Shown here: one piece after another, positions 25,330-34,303 of the stretch | How positions within the stretch are numbered: the stretch's first letter is position 1 | How the letters are laid out: each line of letters starts with the position of its first letter | Source of the DNA: Pseudomonas fluorescens | GTDB taxonomy: Bacteria > Pseudomonadota > Gammaproteobacteria > Pseudomonadales > Pseudomonadaceae | Reading direction: 5' to 3' | Assembly: GCF_040448305.1 (NCBI RefSeq) | Contig: NZ_CP148752.1 | Location: 1,798,001 to 1,862,000 of the forward strand | DNA length: 64,000 nucleotides | Program-made: the position numbers and the translations under genes | Notes under the pieces: generated by a model | Told to the model about the DNA's origin: nothing | What the model saw: the letters and a program-made list of their open reading frames with translations, nothing else | Databases searched by the model: none

Positions 25330-25447
25330 GGAGACAGCCTTGTCGAAGGGATACTTGAAGTCTAGGCCGCTTTTGACGCGGCCGGTGTGATGTGTATCAG
25401 AGGTGAGTCGATTTGATCATGGTGTTGGGGTGTCTGTGCTGCCGTCA

Positions 25448-25525
25448 TCGCGAGCAAGTCGGATCGCCGCACCGTCGCTCCCACATTTGAAATGAAATCC
25501 AATGTGGGAGCGAGCCTGCTCGCGA
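25448..25525. repeat. Mosaic REPIN with one variant arm
   Basis: The left arm is interrupted by GTCGGATCGCCGCACCG, whereas the right arm is the ordinary GGGAGCGAGCCTGCTCGCGA. The same variant segment occurs in both arms of the 61150 element. Confidence 0.8.
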
Positions 25526-25538
25526 TGCTTTTTAAGGT

Positions 25539-26828
25539 TTACGGCAACTCGCGGCAGGCGTAGAACGCGCTCAGTACCTTGACCAGATGCGCCAGGTCAT
25601 GGCTGCCGCACAGTTCGCGGATCGAGTGCATGGCGAACGTCGGCAAACCGATGTCCACGGTGCGCACGCCCAGGTGGCTGGCGGTGATCGGGCCGATGGT
25701 CGAACCACAGCCCATGTCACTGCGCACCACGAAGCTTTGCACCGGCACTTCTTCAGCCATGCACAGGTGTCGGAAGAACCCGGCGGTTTCGCTGTTGGTG
25801 GCGTAGCGCTGGTTGCTGTTGACCTTGATCACCGGGCCGGCGTTGAGTTTCGGGCCGTGGTTGGCGTCGTGTTTGTCGGCGTAGTTCGGGTGCACGCCGT
25901 GGGCGTTGTCAGCCGAAACCAGCAGGGATTTCTGAATGGTGCGTACGAATTCATCACCTTCAGGCATCAAGCGACGCAAGGTTTGCTCAAGCATCGGGCC
26001 GTCGGCACCGCAGGCCGAGCAGGAACCGACTTCTTCGTGGTCGTTGCAGACCAGCACGCAGGTTTCGCCGGTGTCGGCCGTGAGCAGCGCTTGCAGACCG
26101 GCATAGCACGACAGCAGGTTGTCCAGGCGCGCGCCGGCGATGAAATCGCCATGCAGGCCAATGACCGCAGCGCTTTGGGTATCGTAGAAACTCAGCTCGT
26201 AATCGAGCACCACGTCGGCATTCAGGCCGTGTTCGCGGGCGAGCTGGTCGGTGAGCACTGCGCGGAAGTCCACGCGCTCGTCACCGGCAAATTGCGCGAG
26301 GATCGGCGGCAGTTCGGTCTGGGCGTTGATGGCCCAGCCCATGTTGGCTTCACGATTGAGGTGGATCGCCAGGTTCGGAATGATCGCGACCGGTGCCTTG
26401 AAGTCGATCAACTGGCTCTCGACCTTGCCATCACGCCGGAAGGTTACGCGGCCCGCCAGGGACAGGTCACGGTCGAACCATGGCGCCAGCAGCGCGCCGC
26501 CATAGACTTCGACGCCCAGTTGCCAGAAGCCCTGGCGTTGCAGCTCCGGTTGCGGCTTGACGCGCAGGCACGGGCTGTCGGTGTGGGCGCCGACCAGGCG
26601 AATGCCGCCGTGCAACGGTGAATGGCGGCCCATCTTGATCGCGACAATCGAAGAGTCGTTGCGGGTGACGTAGTAGCGACCGTTGGCTTCGGTATTCCAC
26701 GGCTCGCGCTCGTCGAGGCGTTGATAGCCCGCCGCTTCCAGACGCTGAACAAGGCTGGCGGTGGCATGGAACGGGGTAGGGGAGGCCTTGAGAAAATCGA
26801 TCAGGCCTTGGTTCAACTCTTCGCGCAT
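25539..26828 (-). CDS. apeB: M18-family aspartyl aminopeptidase
   Basis: 429 residues, usual for ApeB. Metal-binding motifs are present: GAHTDSPC near residue 80, then NDHEEVGS, and HDANHGPK/GCGSTIGPI toward the C-terminus. M18 enzymes are cytoplasmic, dodecameric, zinc-dependent exopeptidases that remove N-terminal acidic residues. It is probably monocistronic, flanked by REPINs on both sides. The gene order apeB-rluA-minE-minD-minC matches P. aeruginosa as I remember it. Confidence 0.95.
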   Translation of the reverse strand: MREELNQGLIDFLKASPTPFHATASLVQRLEAAGYQRLDEREPWNTEANGRYYVTRNDSSIVAIKMGRHSPLHGGIRLVGAHTDSPCLRVKPQPELQRQGFWQLGVEVYGGALLAPWFDRDLSLAGRVTFRRDGKVESQLIDFKAPVAIIPNLAIHLNREANMGWAINAQTELPPILAQFAGDERVDFRAVLTDQLAREHGLNADVVLDYELSFYDTQSAAVIGLHGDFIAGARLDNLLSCYAGLQALLTADTGETCVLVCNDHEEVGSCSACGADGPMLEQTLRRLMPEGDEFVRTIQKSLLVSADNAHGVHPNYADKHDANHGPKLNAGPVIKVNSNQRYATNSETAGFFRHLCMAEEVPVQSFVVRSDMGCGSTIGPITASHLGVRTVDIGLPTFAMHSIRELCGSHDLAHLVKVLSAFYACRELP

Positions 26829-26933
26829 AAAGTAGCTCCAGACAGCAGTGGCGCCAGTTTAACGTATTGGTCAGGGAATTGGCGGCAGCCTGATGTTGGA
26901 GTGGACAGCGAAGATGAATGTGAAGGAGCACCC

Positions 26934-27022
26934 TGTGGGAGCGGGCTTGCTCGCGAAGACGGAGTGTCAGTCGACATTTGCATGTCTGATACACCGCTTT
27001 CGCGAGCAAGCCCGCTCCAACA
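26934..27022. repeat. REPIN
   Basis: A TGTGGGAGCGGGCTTGCTC arm and a near-complement (CCCGCTCCAACA, one change) flank a loop. It lies between apeB and rluA. Confidence 0.9.
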
Positions 27023-27025
27023 TTT

Positions 27026-27661
27026 TCAGAATGGTGCCGGGCACTCGAAGCGCAGGCGCTCGCCGGTCTGCGGGTGGGTGAAGCTGAGCATGCTGGCGTG
27101 CAGGCACAGACGCGGCCAGGCCGCCAAAGCCTGTTCATGGGCATAAAGCCCGTCACCCAGCAGCGGATGGCCAATCGAGAGCATGTGCACGCGCAACTGG
27201 TGGGAACGGCCGGTGATCGGTGTCAGCTCAACGCGGCACCAGTCGCCACAACGTTCGAGCACGCGCCAGAAGGTCAGCGCATGTTTGCCGAATTCATGAT
27301 CGACCACATGCCGTGGCTTGGTCGGCGGGTCGTAGCGCAACGGCAGGTCGATGCTGCCGCTGTCCAGTTCCGGCTGACCCCAGCACAGGGCGGTGTAGGC
27401 CTTTTCGGTTTCGCGGTCGTGAAATTGCCGGGACAGCTCGCGATGGGTATCCGGATCGCGGGCCAGCAGGATGATGCCGGAAGTCTCCCAGTCCAGCCGG
27501 TGGACGATTCGCGCTTCCGGGTAGCCGTTTTCCTGCAGGCGGGTAATCAGGCAGTCCTTGTTGTCATCGGCCCGGCCAGGGACAGAGAGCAACAGGGTCG
27601 GTTTGTTCACCACCAGTACGGCGGCATCCTGATGGATGATGTGGATGTTGGACAACGGCAT
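27026..27661 (-). CDS. rluA: RluA-family pseudouridine synthase
   Basis: 211 residues, the length of RluA itself, without the S4 domain of RluC/RluD. The catalytic motif HRLDWETSG holds Asp57. Conserved blocks LRYDPPTKPRH and TGRSHQLRVHM are present. RluA modifies U746 of 23S rRNA and U32 of several tRNAs in E. coli; the same dual role is likely here. It lies downstream of minE and is separated from it by a 20-bp perfect hairpin. Confidence 0.92.
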   Translation of the reverse strand: MPLSNIHIIHQDAAVLVVNKPTLLLSVPGRADDNKDCLITRLQENGYPEARIVHRLDWETSGIILLARDPDTHRELSRQFHDRETEKAYTALCWGQPELDSGSIDLPLRYDPPTKPRHVVDHEFGKHALTFWRVLERCGDWCRVELTPITGRSHQLRVHMLSIGHPLLGDGLYAHEQALAAWPRLCLHASMLSFTHPQTGERLRFECPAPF

Positions 27662-27686
27662 TAAAACAGCCTCGTAACAAACGCCA

Positions 27687-27734
27687 ACGGCGGCTCAGGT
27701 CCCTTCCGGTTGCAGAAGGGACCTGAGCCGCCGT
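27687..27734 (-). terminator. Very long perfect hairpin between minE and rluA
   Basis: ACGGCGGCTCAGGTCCCTTC (27687-27706) and its exact complement (27715-27734) enclose an eight-base loop: 20 perfect base pairs. No T run follows on either strand, so it may be a processing or attenuation structure instead of a simple terminator. Confidence 0.6.
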
Positions 27735-27752
27735 GGCTCCAGCCGGATCGAC

Positions 27753-28007
27753 TCAGCGATCTGGCAGGGTGATATTGAGTTCCAGAATCGAGCAGCTGCC
27801 CTGGCTTTCCAGTGCGACATGCACGTCATCGGACCCGATATTGACGTACTTGCGGATCACCTCGACCAGTTCCTTCTGCAAGGCCGGCAGGTAGTCCGGG
27901 GTACTGCGTTGGCCGCGTTCGTGCGCCACGATGATCTGTAGACGCTCTTTCGCTACCGACGCGGTGCTTTGCTTTTTGTTGGCACGAAAGAAGTCAAAAA
28001 GGTTCAT
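27753..28007 (-). CDS. minE: Cell-division topological specificity factor MinE
   Basis: 84 residues. The N-terminal membrane-targeting and anti-MinCD helix (FDFFRANKKQSTASVAKERLQII) and the dimerisation beta-strands (VHVALESQGSCSILELNITLP) are intact. MinE stimulates the MinD ATPase and drives pole-to-pole oscillation so that MinC blocks FtsZ away from mid-cell. It lies three bases downstream of minD and is co-transcribed with it. Confidence 0.97.
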   Translation of the reverse strand: MNLFDFFRANKKQSTASVAKERLQIIVAHERGQRSTPDYLPALQKELVEVIRKYVNIGSDDVHVALESQGSCSILELNITLPDR

Positions 28008-28010
28008 TGC

Positions 28011-28823
28011 TTAGTTGCCTCCAAACAGGCGCTCGAAGAATCCCTTCTTCTGTACATCAAGGAATCGATGATCCACGGTCTTGCCCAGCAGGCGGTCAAC
28101 GGTATCGCTGTAGGCCTGGCCGGCATCGCTCTGGTCGTCGAGAATCACCGGAACACCCTGGTTGGATGCCTTGAGCACCGCCTGGGATTCAGGGATCACG
28201 CCGAGCAGGGTCACCGAAAGGATTTCCTTGACGTCTTCTACGCCGAGCATTTCGCCTTTGCTCACACGTTCCGGGTGATAGCGGGTAATCAGCAGGTGTT
28301 CCTTGATCGGGTCTTCGCCGCGTTCGGCGCGACGGGACTTGCTGGCCAGCAGGCCGAGCATGCGGTCGGAGTCGCGTACCGAGGAGACTTCCGGGTTGGT
28401 CACGACGATCGCTTCATCGGCGAAGTACATGGCCAAGTGGGCGCCTTTCTCGATGCCTGCCGGGGAGTCGCAGACCACGAACTCAAAGTCTTCCTTGAGT
28501 TGCATCAGGACTTTTTCCACGCCTTCGACGGTCAGCGCGTCTTTGTCGCGGGTCTGGCTGGCGGCCAGCACGTAGAGGTTTTCCAGGCGCTTGTCTTTGA
28601 TCAGGGCCTGTTGCAGGTTGGCTTCGCCGTTGACCACGTTGACGAAGTCATACACCACGCGGCGCTCGCAACCCATGATCAGGTCGAGGTTACGCAAGCC
28701 CACGTCGAAGTCGACGATCACTGTTTTGTGGCCGCGCAGAGCGAGGCCGGTACCGATAGCGGCGCTGGTGGTGGTCTTACCCACACCACCCTTGCCGGAT
28801 GTAACCACGAGAATCTTGGCCAA
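28011..28823 (-). CDS. minD: Septum-site-determining ATPase MinD
   Basis: 270 residues. The deviant Walker A is GKGGVGKTTTS near the N-terminus, with DFDVGLRNLDL and CDSPAGIE typical of ParA/MinD ATPases. The C-terminal amphipathic membrane-targeting helix is KGFFERLFGGN. MinD-ATP binds the membrane, recruits MinC and is cycled by MinE. About 200 bp separate it from minC, so it may have its own promoter. Confidence 0.98.
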   Translation of the reverse strand: MAKILVVTSGKGGVGKTTTSAAIGTGLALRGHKTVIVDFDVGLRNLDLIMGCERRVVYDFVNVVNGEANLQQALIKDKRLENLYVLAASQTRDKDALTVEGVEKVLMQLKEDFEFVVCDSPAGIEKGAHLAMYFADEAIVVTNPEVSSVRDSDRMLGLLASKSRRAERGEDPIKEHLLITRYHPERVSKGEMLGVEDVKEILSVTLLGVIPESQAVLKASNQGVPVILDDQSDAGQAYSDTVDRLLGKTVDHRFLDVQKKGFFERLFGGN

Positions 28824-29024
28824 GGTGTTTCACCCCTAAGGAAGAAGGACTTTTCAGTCCCTGAAAAACATCTCCTGAAAAACTACTGCAGTCGGACAGC
28901 CTTGGCTGGAATCCGGTTTGAGCGGCGTTTACCCCCGGTAAACACTGCTTTCGGCCTTTTTCCTACTTCGTTTGAGCCGTTTTCGCTACGTTTTAGAGAT
29001 GCTTGGAAAATGCGGCAGTATCCG

Positions 29025-29762
29025 TTAAAGCCGAATGATGTTCAACACGTCGCCGGACAGGCTGACCTGCACACCCGAACCCCATAGAGGGTCGCGGCGC
29101 AGATCTTCGGAAACCTTGTAATGCCCGGCGATGGAAATCAGTTCAGCACTCATTTGCTGACAGAAAATCCGCGCCTTGGTGTCGCCCTTGACGCCGGCCA
29201 ACACGCGACCACGCATCGGGCCGTATACATGGATGTTGCCATCGGCGAGAAGTTCCGCCCCCGGGCTGACCGAGGAGATCACCACCAGATCGCTGCCCTG
29301 GGCATAAATCTGCTGGCCACCGCGTACTGGCGAGGTGATGATTTTCGTCGGCTTGATGGTCGGTTCAGGCTGTTTTTCCGGTTTTTTCTTCGGTTCGCCT
29401 TCGGTCAGGTCCAGTGGACGCTCCCGGGCGCCGGACGGTGGCAGTACTGGCAAATCCACCGCAATGGCGGCGGCAATGTCTTCGATGCGGCTGGCGCGGA
29501 TCGCCAGGGTACGCAGGCCATGCTGGCGGCAAACGCGCATCAGCCCTGGCAGATCGACCGCGCCTTCGTTGGCCGGGAGTTTGTCCAGGGCCAGTACCAG
29601 CGGCGCGTTGCTGAAGAAGTTGGGCGCCAGGGCGACCTTGGCGGCCAGTTGTCGATCGAGGCTTTCGAGGTCGTTACGGGCCAGTTCCAGCACCGTAATG
29701 GCCAGCATGCTGCCCTTCAACTGGAACACGGGATCTTGGTCTAGCGGTTCGGTTTGGCTCAT
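29025..29762 (-). CDS. minC: Septum-site-determining protein MinC
   Basis: 245 residues. The N-terminal FtsZ-inhibiting domain (about 1-110) is joined by a Pro/Lys-rich linker (about 115-140) to the C-terminal beta-helix domain (about 142-242) with GGQQIYA, NIHVYGPMRGR and FCQQMSAELISIAG. The start at 29762 (MSQTEPL) is preferred over an in-frame start at 29786, which adds residues not seen in the family. MinC inhibits FtsZ polymerisation at the poles as partner of MinD. Confidence 0.95.
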   Translation of the reverse strand: MSQTEPLDQDPVFQLKGSMLAITVLELARNDLESLDRQLAAKVALAPNFFSNAPLVLALDKLPANEGAVDLPGLMRVCRQHGLRTLAIRASRIEDIAAAIAVDLPVLPPSGARERPLDLTEGEPKKKPEKQPEPTIKPTKIITSPVRGGQQIYAQGSDLVVISSVSPGAELLADGNIHVYGPMRGRVLAGVKGDTKARIFCQQMSAELISIAGHYKVSEDLRRDPLWGSGVQVSLSGDVLNIIRL

Positions 29763-29880
29763 GGTCGGCATACAACGACTTGTCACTAAAAGTGCCGAGA
29801 CTTATAACGAGAACGCCCGCAGGCCGCAAGCCGGGTCGAACGATGTAGAATGCGCGGCCATTGTCATTCCGGAAGCATTA

Positions 29881-30813
29881 ATGGATCGCCCGCGTTTTCG
29901 AAAAGTATTTCTATCTCCACGTTTCTGGCCGCTGTGGTGTGGCCTGGGGCTGTTGTGGCTGATCGTCCAGTTGCCGTACCCGGCACTGCTGTGGATCGGT
30001 CGTGTACTGGGCGCTTTGATGTATCGAGTGGCCGGCGACAGACGGCGCATTGCCAAGCGCAATCTGGAGCTGTGTTTTCCTGAAAAAACCACCGCCGAAC
30101 GCAAACACCTGCTCAAGGAAAACTTCGCCTCCACCGGTATCGCTTTCTTTGAGATGGCGATGAGCTGGTGGTGGTCGCGCAAGCGCCTGGCCAATCTCGC
30201 TCATATCGAAGGGCTGGAGCATTTGCAGCAGGCCCAGCGCGAAGGCAAGGGCGTGATCCTGATGGCCCTGCACTTCACGACGCTGGAAATCGGCGCGGCG
30301 TTGCTCGGTCAGCAGCACACCATCGACGGCATGTACCGCGAGCACAAGAATCCGCTGTTCGACTACATCCAGCGCCAGGGCCGCGAGCGGCACAACCTCG
30401 ACTCGCTGGCGATAGAACGCGAAGACGTGCGCGGCATGCTCAAATTGCTGCGCTCGGGCCGGGCGATCTGGTACGCACCGGATCAGGACTACGGCGCCAA
30501 GCAAAGCATTTTCGTGCCGCTGTTCGGCATTCAGGCCGCGACCGTTACCGCCACGAGCAAGTTTGCGCGGCTGGGCAAGGCGCTGGTGGTGCCGTTCACC
30601 CAGGAGCGTCTGGCGGACGGCAGCGGTTATCGCCTGGTGATCCATGCGCCGCTCGAAGGCTTCCCCGGCGAAACCGAAGAAGAGGACTGCCTGCGCATCA
30701 ACCAATGGATCGAAAGCGTTCTGCGCGAGCATCCCGAGCAATACCTGTGGGCCCACCGCCGCTTCAAGAGTCGTCCACCGGGCGAGCCCAAGCTGTACGC
30801 CAAGCGCGGTTGA
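29881..30813 (+). CDS. lpxL: Lipid A biosynthesis lauroyl acyltransferase LpxL/HtrB
   Basis: 310 residues. One N-terminal membrane helix (about 18-40) is followed by the LABLAT acyltransferase domain. The catalytic HX4E motif is HFTTLE (about residue 138), with a conserved MYREHKNPLFD block. It adds a secondary acyl chain to the Kdo2-lipid A precursor at the inner membrane. The frame is open far upstream, but MDRPRFRKVFLSPRFWP at 29881 is the family start. It diverges from minC. Confidence 0.93.
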   Translation: MDRPRFRKVFLSPRFWPLWCGLGLLWLIVQLPYPALLWIGRVLGALMYRVAGDRRRIAKRNLELCFPEKTTAERKHLLKENFASTGIAFFEMAMSWWWSRKRLANLAHIEGLEHLQQAQREGKGVILMALHFTTLEIGAALLGQQHTIDGMYREHKNPLFDYIQRQGRERHNLDSLAIEREDVRGMLKLLRSGRAIWYAPDQDYGAKQSIFVPLFGIQAATVTATSKFARLGKALVVPFTQERLADGSGYRLVIHAPLEGFPGETEEEDCLRINQWIESVLREHPEQYLWAHRRFKSRPPGEPKLYAKRG

Positions 30814-30825
30814 ATCCCGATCCCC

Positions 30826-30924
30826 TGTAGGAGCGAGCTTGCTCGCGATGGTCGTGAAAACGCCGCGGGGTGTCAGCCGCCCAGCGTTATCTTGGCTACC
30901 ATCGCGAGCAAGCTCGCTCCTACA
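30826..30924. repeat. REPIN
   Basis: TGTAGGAGCGAGCTTGCTCGCGA and its complement at the far end. It lies between lpxL and the patatin gene. Confidence 0.92.
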
Positions 30925-30976
30925 AGGGAATAGGTCGAAACAACGAAATCCCATCAAGCACCATGGAGAGTTGTGC

Positions 30977-32149
30977 ATGAGTCCAGTTGAACCGGTAACA
31001 GGGTTGATTCTTTCCGGTGGCGGGGCTCGGGCGGCCTATCAGGTCGGGGTGCTGGCGGCGATTGCCGAATTGCTGCCGCCGGGGGCACGCAATCCGTTTC
31101 CGGTGATCGTCGGCACCTCGGCGGGCGCGATCAACGCCGTCAGCCTCGCCAGCGGTGCAATGGACTTTCGTAACGCCATCGAACGCCTGACGGCCTTCTG
31201 GCAGGGCTTTCGCAGTCATCTGGTGTTGCGTAGCGACTGGCCCGGGGTGATTCGCCAGGCCAGCCGCTTTGTCAGCCACAGTTTGCTCGGCATCGGTGCC
31301 CAGGTGCCGGTGGCGCTGCTCAACAGCTCGCCGCTACGGGATTTGCTCAACGACAAACTGCATATGGGCGGCATCGCCGAAGCGATCGCACAGAAGCAAT
31401 TGCACGCGGTGGCGGTCACCGCGTTCGGCTATGAGTCCGGCCAGGCAGTCACCTTCTATGAGGGCGGCGGCAAGATCGATGCCTGGTTGCGCCATCGACG
31501 CATCGGCGTTCCCACCCGCTTGTCCGTTGAACACCTGCTCGCCAGTTCGGCCATTCCGCTGCTGTTCGCTCCGGTGAAAATCGACGAAGAGTATTTCGGT
31601 GATGGCGCGGTGAGGCAGTCGGCGCCGATCAGTCCGGCGCTGCATCTGGGCGCCAGTCGGGTGCTGGTGGTGGGCGTCAGCGGCAACCCCCGCGGGGTCG
31701 ACCCGCAACAACCCTTGTTGCGCAGCTACACCGGTCAGCAGCCGACCCTGGCGCAGATCGGCGGGCACATGCTCAACAGTACGTTCATTGACAGCCTGGA
31801 AAGCGACATCGAGCTGTTGCAGCGCCTGAACCAGTTCAGTCACCTGATGCCCGACGGCACGCCGACCCGCGCTTTGGGCGTGGCGCCAGTGGACGTACTG
31901 GTGATTTCGCCGAGCCAGCCGATCGATGAGATTGCTGCGCGCCATCGTCAGGAATTGCCGGCGGCACTGCGCCTGTTTCTGCGCGGGCCGGGTGCGACCA
32001 AGACCAGCGGGGCGGGGGTGCTGAGCTATCTATTGTTCGAGGCGGGGTATTGCAGCGAGTTGATCGAGCTGGGGCGGCGTGATGCGTTGGCCAAGCGGGG
32101 GGAGTTGTGCCGGTTTCTGGGGTTGGCAGAGCCTGTGCTTTCGGTTTGA
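30977..32149 (+). CDS. Patatin-like phospholipase
   Basis: 390 residues. The oxyanion motif SGGGARAAYQVG lies at residues 13-24, the nucleophile elbow GTSAG has Ser48, and the catalytic Asp is in GDGAVRQSAP (about residue 205). No signal peptide or secretion domain is visible, so it probably acts inside the cell on membrane lipids or lipid debris. It lies downstream of lpxL with a REPIN between. The ATG at 30977 has GGAGAG upstream; the frame is open further upstream through the repeat, which is not coding. Confidence 0.9.
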   Translation: MSPVEPVTGLILSGGGARAAYQVGVLAAIAELLPPGARNPFPVIVGTSAGAINAVSLASGAMDFRNAIERLTAFWQGFRSHLVLRSDWPGVIRQASRFVSHSLLGIGAQVPVALLNSSPLRDLLNDKLHMGGIAEAIAQKQLHAVAVTAFGYESGQAVTFYEGGGKIDAWLRHRRIGVPTRLSVEHLLASSAIPLLFAPVKIDEEYFGDGAVRQSAPISPALHLGASRVLVVGVSGNPRGVDPQQPLLRSYTGQQPTLAQIGGHMLNSTFIDSLESDIELLQRLNQFSHLMPDGTPTRALGVAPVDVLVISPSQPIDEIAARHRQELPAALRLFLRGPGATKTSGAGVLSYLLFEAGYCSELIELGRRDALAKRGELCRFLGLAEPVLSV

Positions 32150-32165
32150 GATTTGTGGTGAGGCT

Positions 32166-32257
32166 TTCGCGAGCAGGCTCGCTCCCACAGTGGAACCTTG
32201 TCGGACACAAAACTTATATACGACGAAAATCCCTGTGGGAGCGAGGCTGCTCGCGAA
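32166..32257. repeat. REPIN
   Basis: TTCGCGAGCAGGCTCGCTCC and a near-complement (GGAGCGAGGCTGCTCGCGAA, two bases swapped), between convergent genes. Confidence 0.88.
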
Positions 32258-32267
32258 GCTTCTTAAA

Positions 32268-33053
32268 TCAGAAGTGAACCTTGACCAGGAAACTGGTCAC
32301 ACTCTGATCAGTCTTGAAGCCCTGGCTGTCTTCAATCCCGTACTTGTTTTTCCAGTAGTCATACTCGACACCGACGTACAGCTGCTTGGCACCCAGATTC
32401 AACGCCTTGCCCAGGTCATATTTGACCTGCGGATTGAAGTGCAGGTTGGCGTGGTATTCGCCTTTGCTGTTGACATCGTTGTCGACCACCCAGTCCATGA
32501 AACCGTCGATCAGCACGTCCGAGCCACCCACCGGAATGGTGTAGGACCAGACCGGCGAGACCTGCCAGATGTCGTCGCCCGGGCGGTCGCCTTCGGTGTG
32601 CCGGTTGTAGAAGTTCAACTGGAAGTAATCGAAGCCCGGGATGGCCAGGTCGAAACCAGGACCGATCAGGTACGACTCGGTATCGTCTTCACCAAACTCG
32701 TAGGTCATGGCCAGCAGCACGTCCTTGATCGGGCCGAACTCGAACTTCTGGTCGAAGATCTTGTTGAACGACAGGCGCGGACTGAGCTCGCCGTAATGGC
32801 TGTTCTCGCCCGCGAAATGGTCTTCCTTGCCGTTGTAGAAGATCTTGTCGATGAAGAAGAAGTTGTCGCCGTATTTCCAACCGTCGGCGTGTTCAAAGGT
32901 CACCGTCTGCTGGATGCGCGGGTTGACCTGGAAGTCCTTGCCGTAAAGGTAGGACAGGCTGTTGTTTTGCCATTGCAGCAAGTCGCCGGCCATGGCCTGA
33001 CCCCCCGCCAGCAATGATCCCGCCAGCATCAGGCTAGTGCACGTACGTTTCAT
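32268..33053 (-). CDS. OmpK/Tsx-like outer-membrane channel, copy A
   Basis: 261 residues with a signal peptide (cleavage near AMA/GD, residue 22). The mature part alternates short amphipathic beta-strands and ends in FLVKVHF with a terminal Phe, the BAM recognition signal of outer-membrane barrels. YLYGKDF, FEHADGWKYGDNFFFID, ESYLIGPGFDL and YHANLHFNPQ match the nucleoside-specific channel family (Tsx, Vibrio OmpK). The start at 33053 follows GGGAGC. Its neighbours are a close paralogue and a purine permease, suggesting a purine or ureide substrate. Confidence 0.88.
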   Translation of the reverse strand: MKRTCTSLMLAGSLLAGGQAMAGDLLQWQNNSLSYLYGKDFQVNPRIQQTVTFEHADGWKYGDNFFFIDKIFYNGKEDHFAGENSHYGELSPRLSFNKIFDQKFEFGPIKDVLLAMTYEFGEDDTESYLIGPGFDLAIPGFDYFQLNFYNRHTEGDRPGDDIWQVSPVWSYTIPVGGSDVLIDGFMDWVVDNDVNSKGEYHANLHFNPQVKYDLGKALNLGAKQLYVGVEYDYWKNKYGIEDSQGFKTDQSVTSFLVKVHF

Positions 33054-33430
33054 TCGGTTGCTCCCAAAAAGTAGGTGGTTCCACGTTATTTTTTTAAGGT
33101 CGGCGCTCTGGTGTGGCGCCTGTTTCTTTAGCGGTAAAAAATCATCCATTCGGTCAGCTTTAGTGCTGTTAGCAAGAGCTGGGCCAAGGCTTTCAAAAAG
33201 CAAAAAAACTCCCGTTCGGCGGCTCAAGAGCGGTCGATTGAGAGGGGTTTTGGAGTGCCTTGGTGCCTGCCAGAGCCGGGATAAGTTGGCTTTCTGGTCA
33301 GGTTTTACATCCGGGCTTTTTTTTAAACCGGATTTGGGCGGCCGCGGAGAATACTGACTCCTCGGCCAGGTCTCAAGTGCTCCGCAACGGCGCACCGACG
33401 ACAGGTGTGGGGCACGGTTGCAGAGCAGCA
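33054..33430. other. 377-bp gap between the two OmpK-like genes
   Basis: No credible gene is visible; short plus-strand ORFs have no ribosome site and no recognisable protein. It should hold the promoter of copy A. A weak AT-looped ATCCGG/CCGGAT hairpin lies around 33311-33337. Confidence 0.5.
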
Positions 33431-34216
33431 TCAGAAGTGCACCTTTACCAGCAGGCTGGCGGTGTTTTCATTGGTGTTGAAACGGGAGCTGTCCTGGACG
33501 CCGTATTTGTCTTTCCAGTAGCTGTATTCGGTGCCGACATACACCTGTTTCTCGCGCCAACCCAGGGCTTTGCCCAGGTCGTATTTGATCTGCGGGTTGA
33601 AGTGCAGGTTGGCGTGATAGGTGCCGCGGGCGTTCTGGTCGTTATCCACCACCCAGTCGATGTAGCCGTCGATCAACAGGTTTGAGTTGCCCAGTGGCAG
33701 GGTGTAGGACCAGGCCGGGCTGATTTGCCAGACATCATCGCCAGGGCGCGAGCCTTCGGTCTGGCGGTAATAGAAGTTCAGGGTGAAAAAGTTGAAGCCC
33801 GGTACCGCGAGATCGAAACCGGGACCGATCAGGTAGGCCTCGGTGTCGTCTTCGCCGTTCTCGTAGGTCATGGCCAGCAGCACGTCCTTGATCGGGCCGA
33901 ATTCGAAACGGCGGTCGAGGATCTTGCCGAAGGAGAGGCGCGGACTGAACTCGCCGTAATAGGCGTGAACGCCTTTGTTTCGGTCTTGCTCGCCGTTGTA
34001 GTAGGTGCTGTCGATGAACATGAAGTTGTCGCCGTACTTCCAGCGGTCAGCGTGTTCGAAGGTGATCGTCTGCTGGATCGCCGGGTTGATCGCGAAGTTC
34101 TTGCCATACAGGTAGCTCAGGCTGTTGGTCTGCCACAGCAGTAGATCGCCGGCCATGGCCTGACTCGCGGCCAGCAGGCCAGCACCCAACAGCAGGTTGG
34201 TTTGTGTCCGAATCAT
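33431..34216 (-). CDS. OmpK/Tsx-like outer-membrane channel, copy B
   Basis: 261 residues, the same length as copy A and similar along the whole chain (KYGDNFMFID, LIGPGFDLAVPGF, YHANLHFNPQIKYDLGKAL, terminal LLVKVHF). A signal peptide ends near AMA/GD. Both copies share a GGGAGCAAC ribosome-site context. Divergence is concentrated in strand-connecting stretches (for example STYYNGEQDRNKGVHA versus KIFYNGKEDHFAGENS), as expected for loops that set specificity. It lies next to the urate/xanthine permease gene. Confidence 0.88.
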   Translation of the reverse strand: MIRTQTNLLLGAGLLAASQAMAGDLLLWQTNSLSYLYGKNFAINPAIQQTITFEHADRWKYGDNFMFIDSTYYNGEQDRNKGVHAYYGEFSPRLSFGKILDRRFEFGPIKDVLLAMTYENGEDDTEAYLIGPGFDLAVPGFNFFTLNFYYRQTEGSRPGDDVWQISPAWSYTLPLGNSNLLIDGYIDWVVDNDQNARGTYHANLHFNPQIKYDLGKALGWREKQVYVGTEYSYWKDKYGVQDSSRFNTNENTASLLVKVHF

Positions 34217-34254
34217 CTGTTGCTCCCTCTTGTTTTTATTTTTGAGGCGCAGGT

Positions 34255-34276
34255 TGTGGCCAGGGGGCTGGCCACA
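34255..34276 (-). terminator. Hairpin after the NCS2 permease gene
   Basis: TGTGGCCAG, a four-base loop and CTGGCCACA. It is a GC-rich hairpin without a clear T run, between the permease and OmpK copy B. Confidence 0.45.
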
Positions 34277-34303
34277 GGCAGGCCCCCTTGGTTATCCGTC
34301 AGA

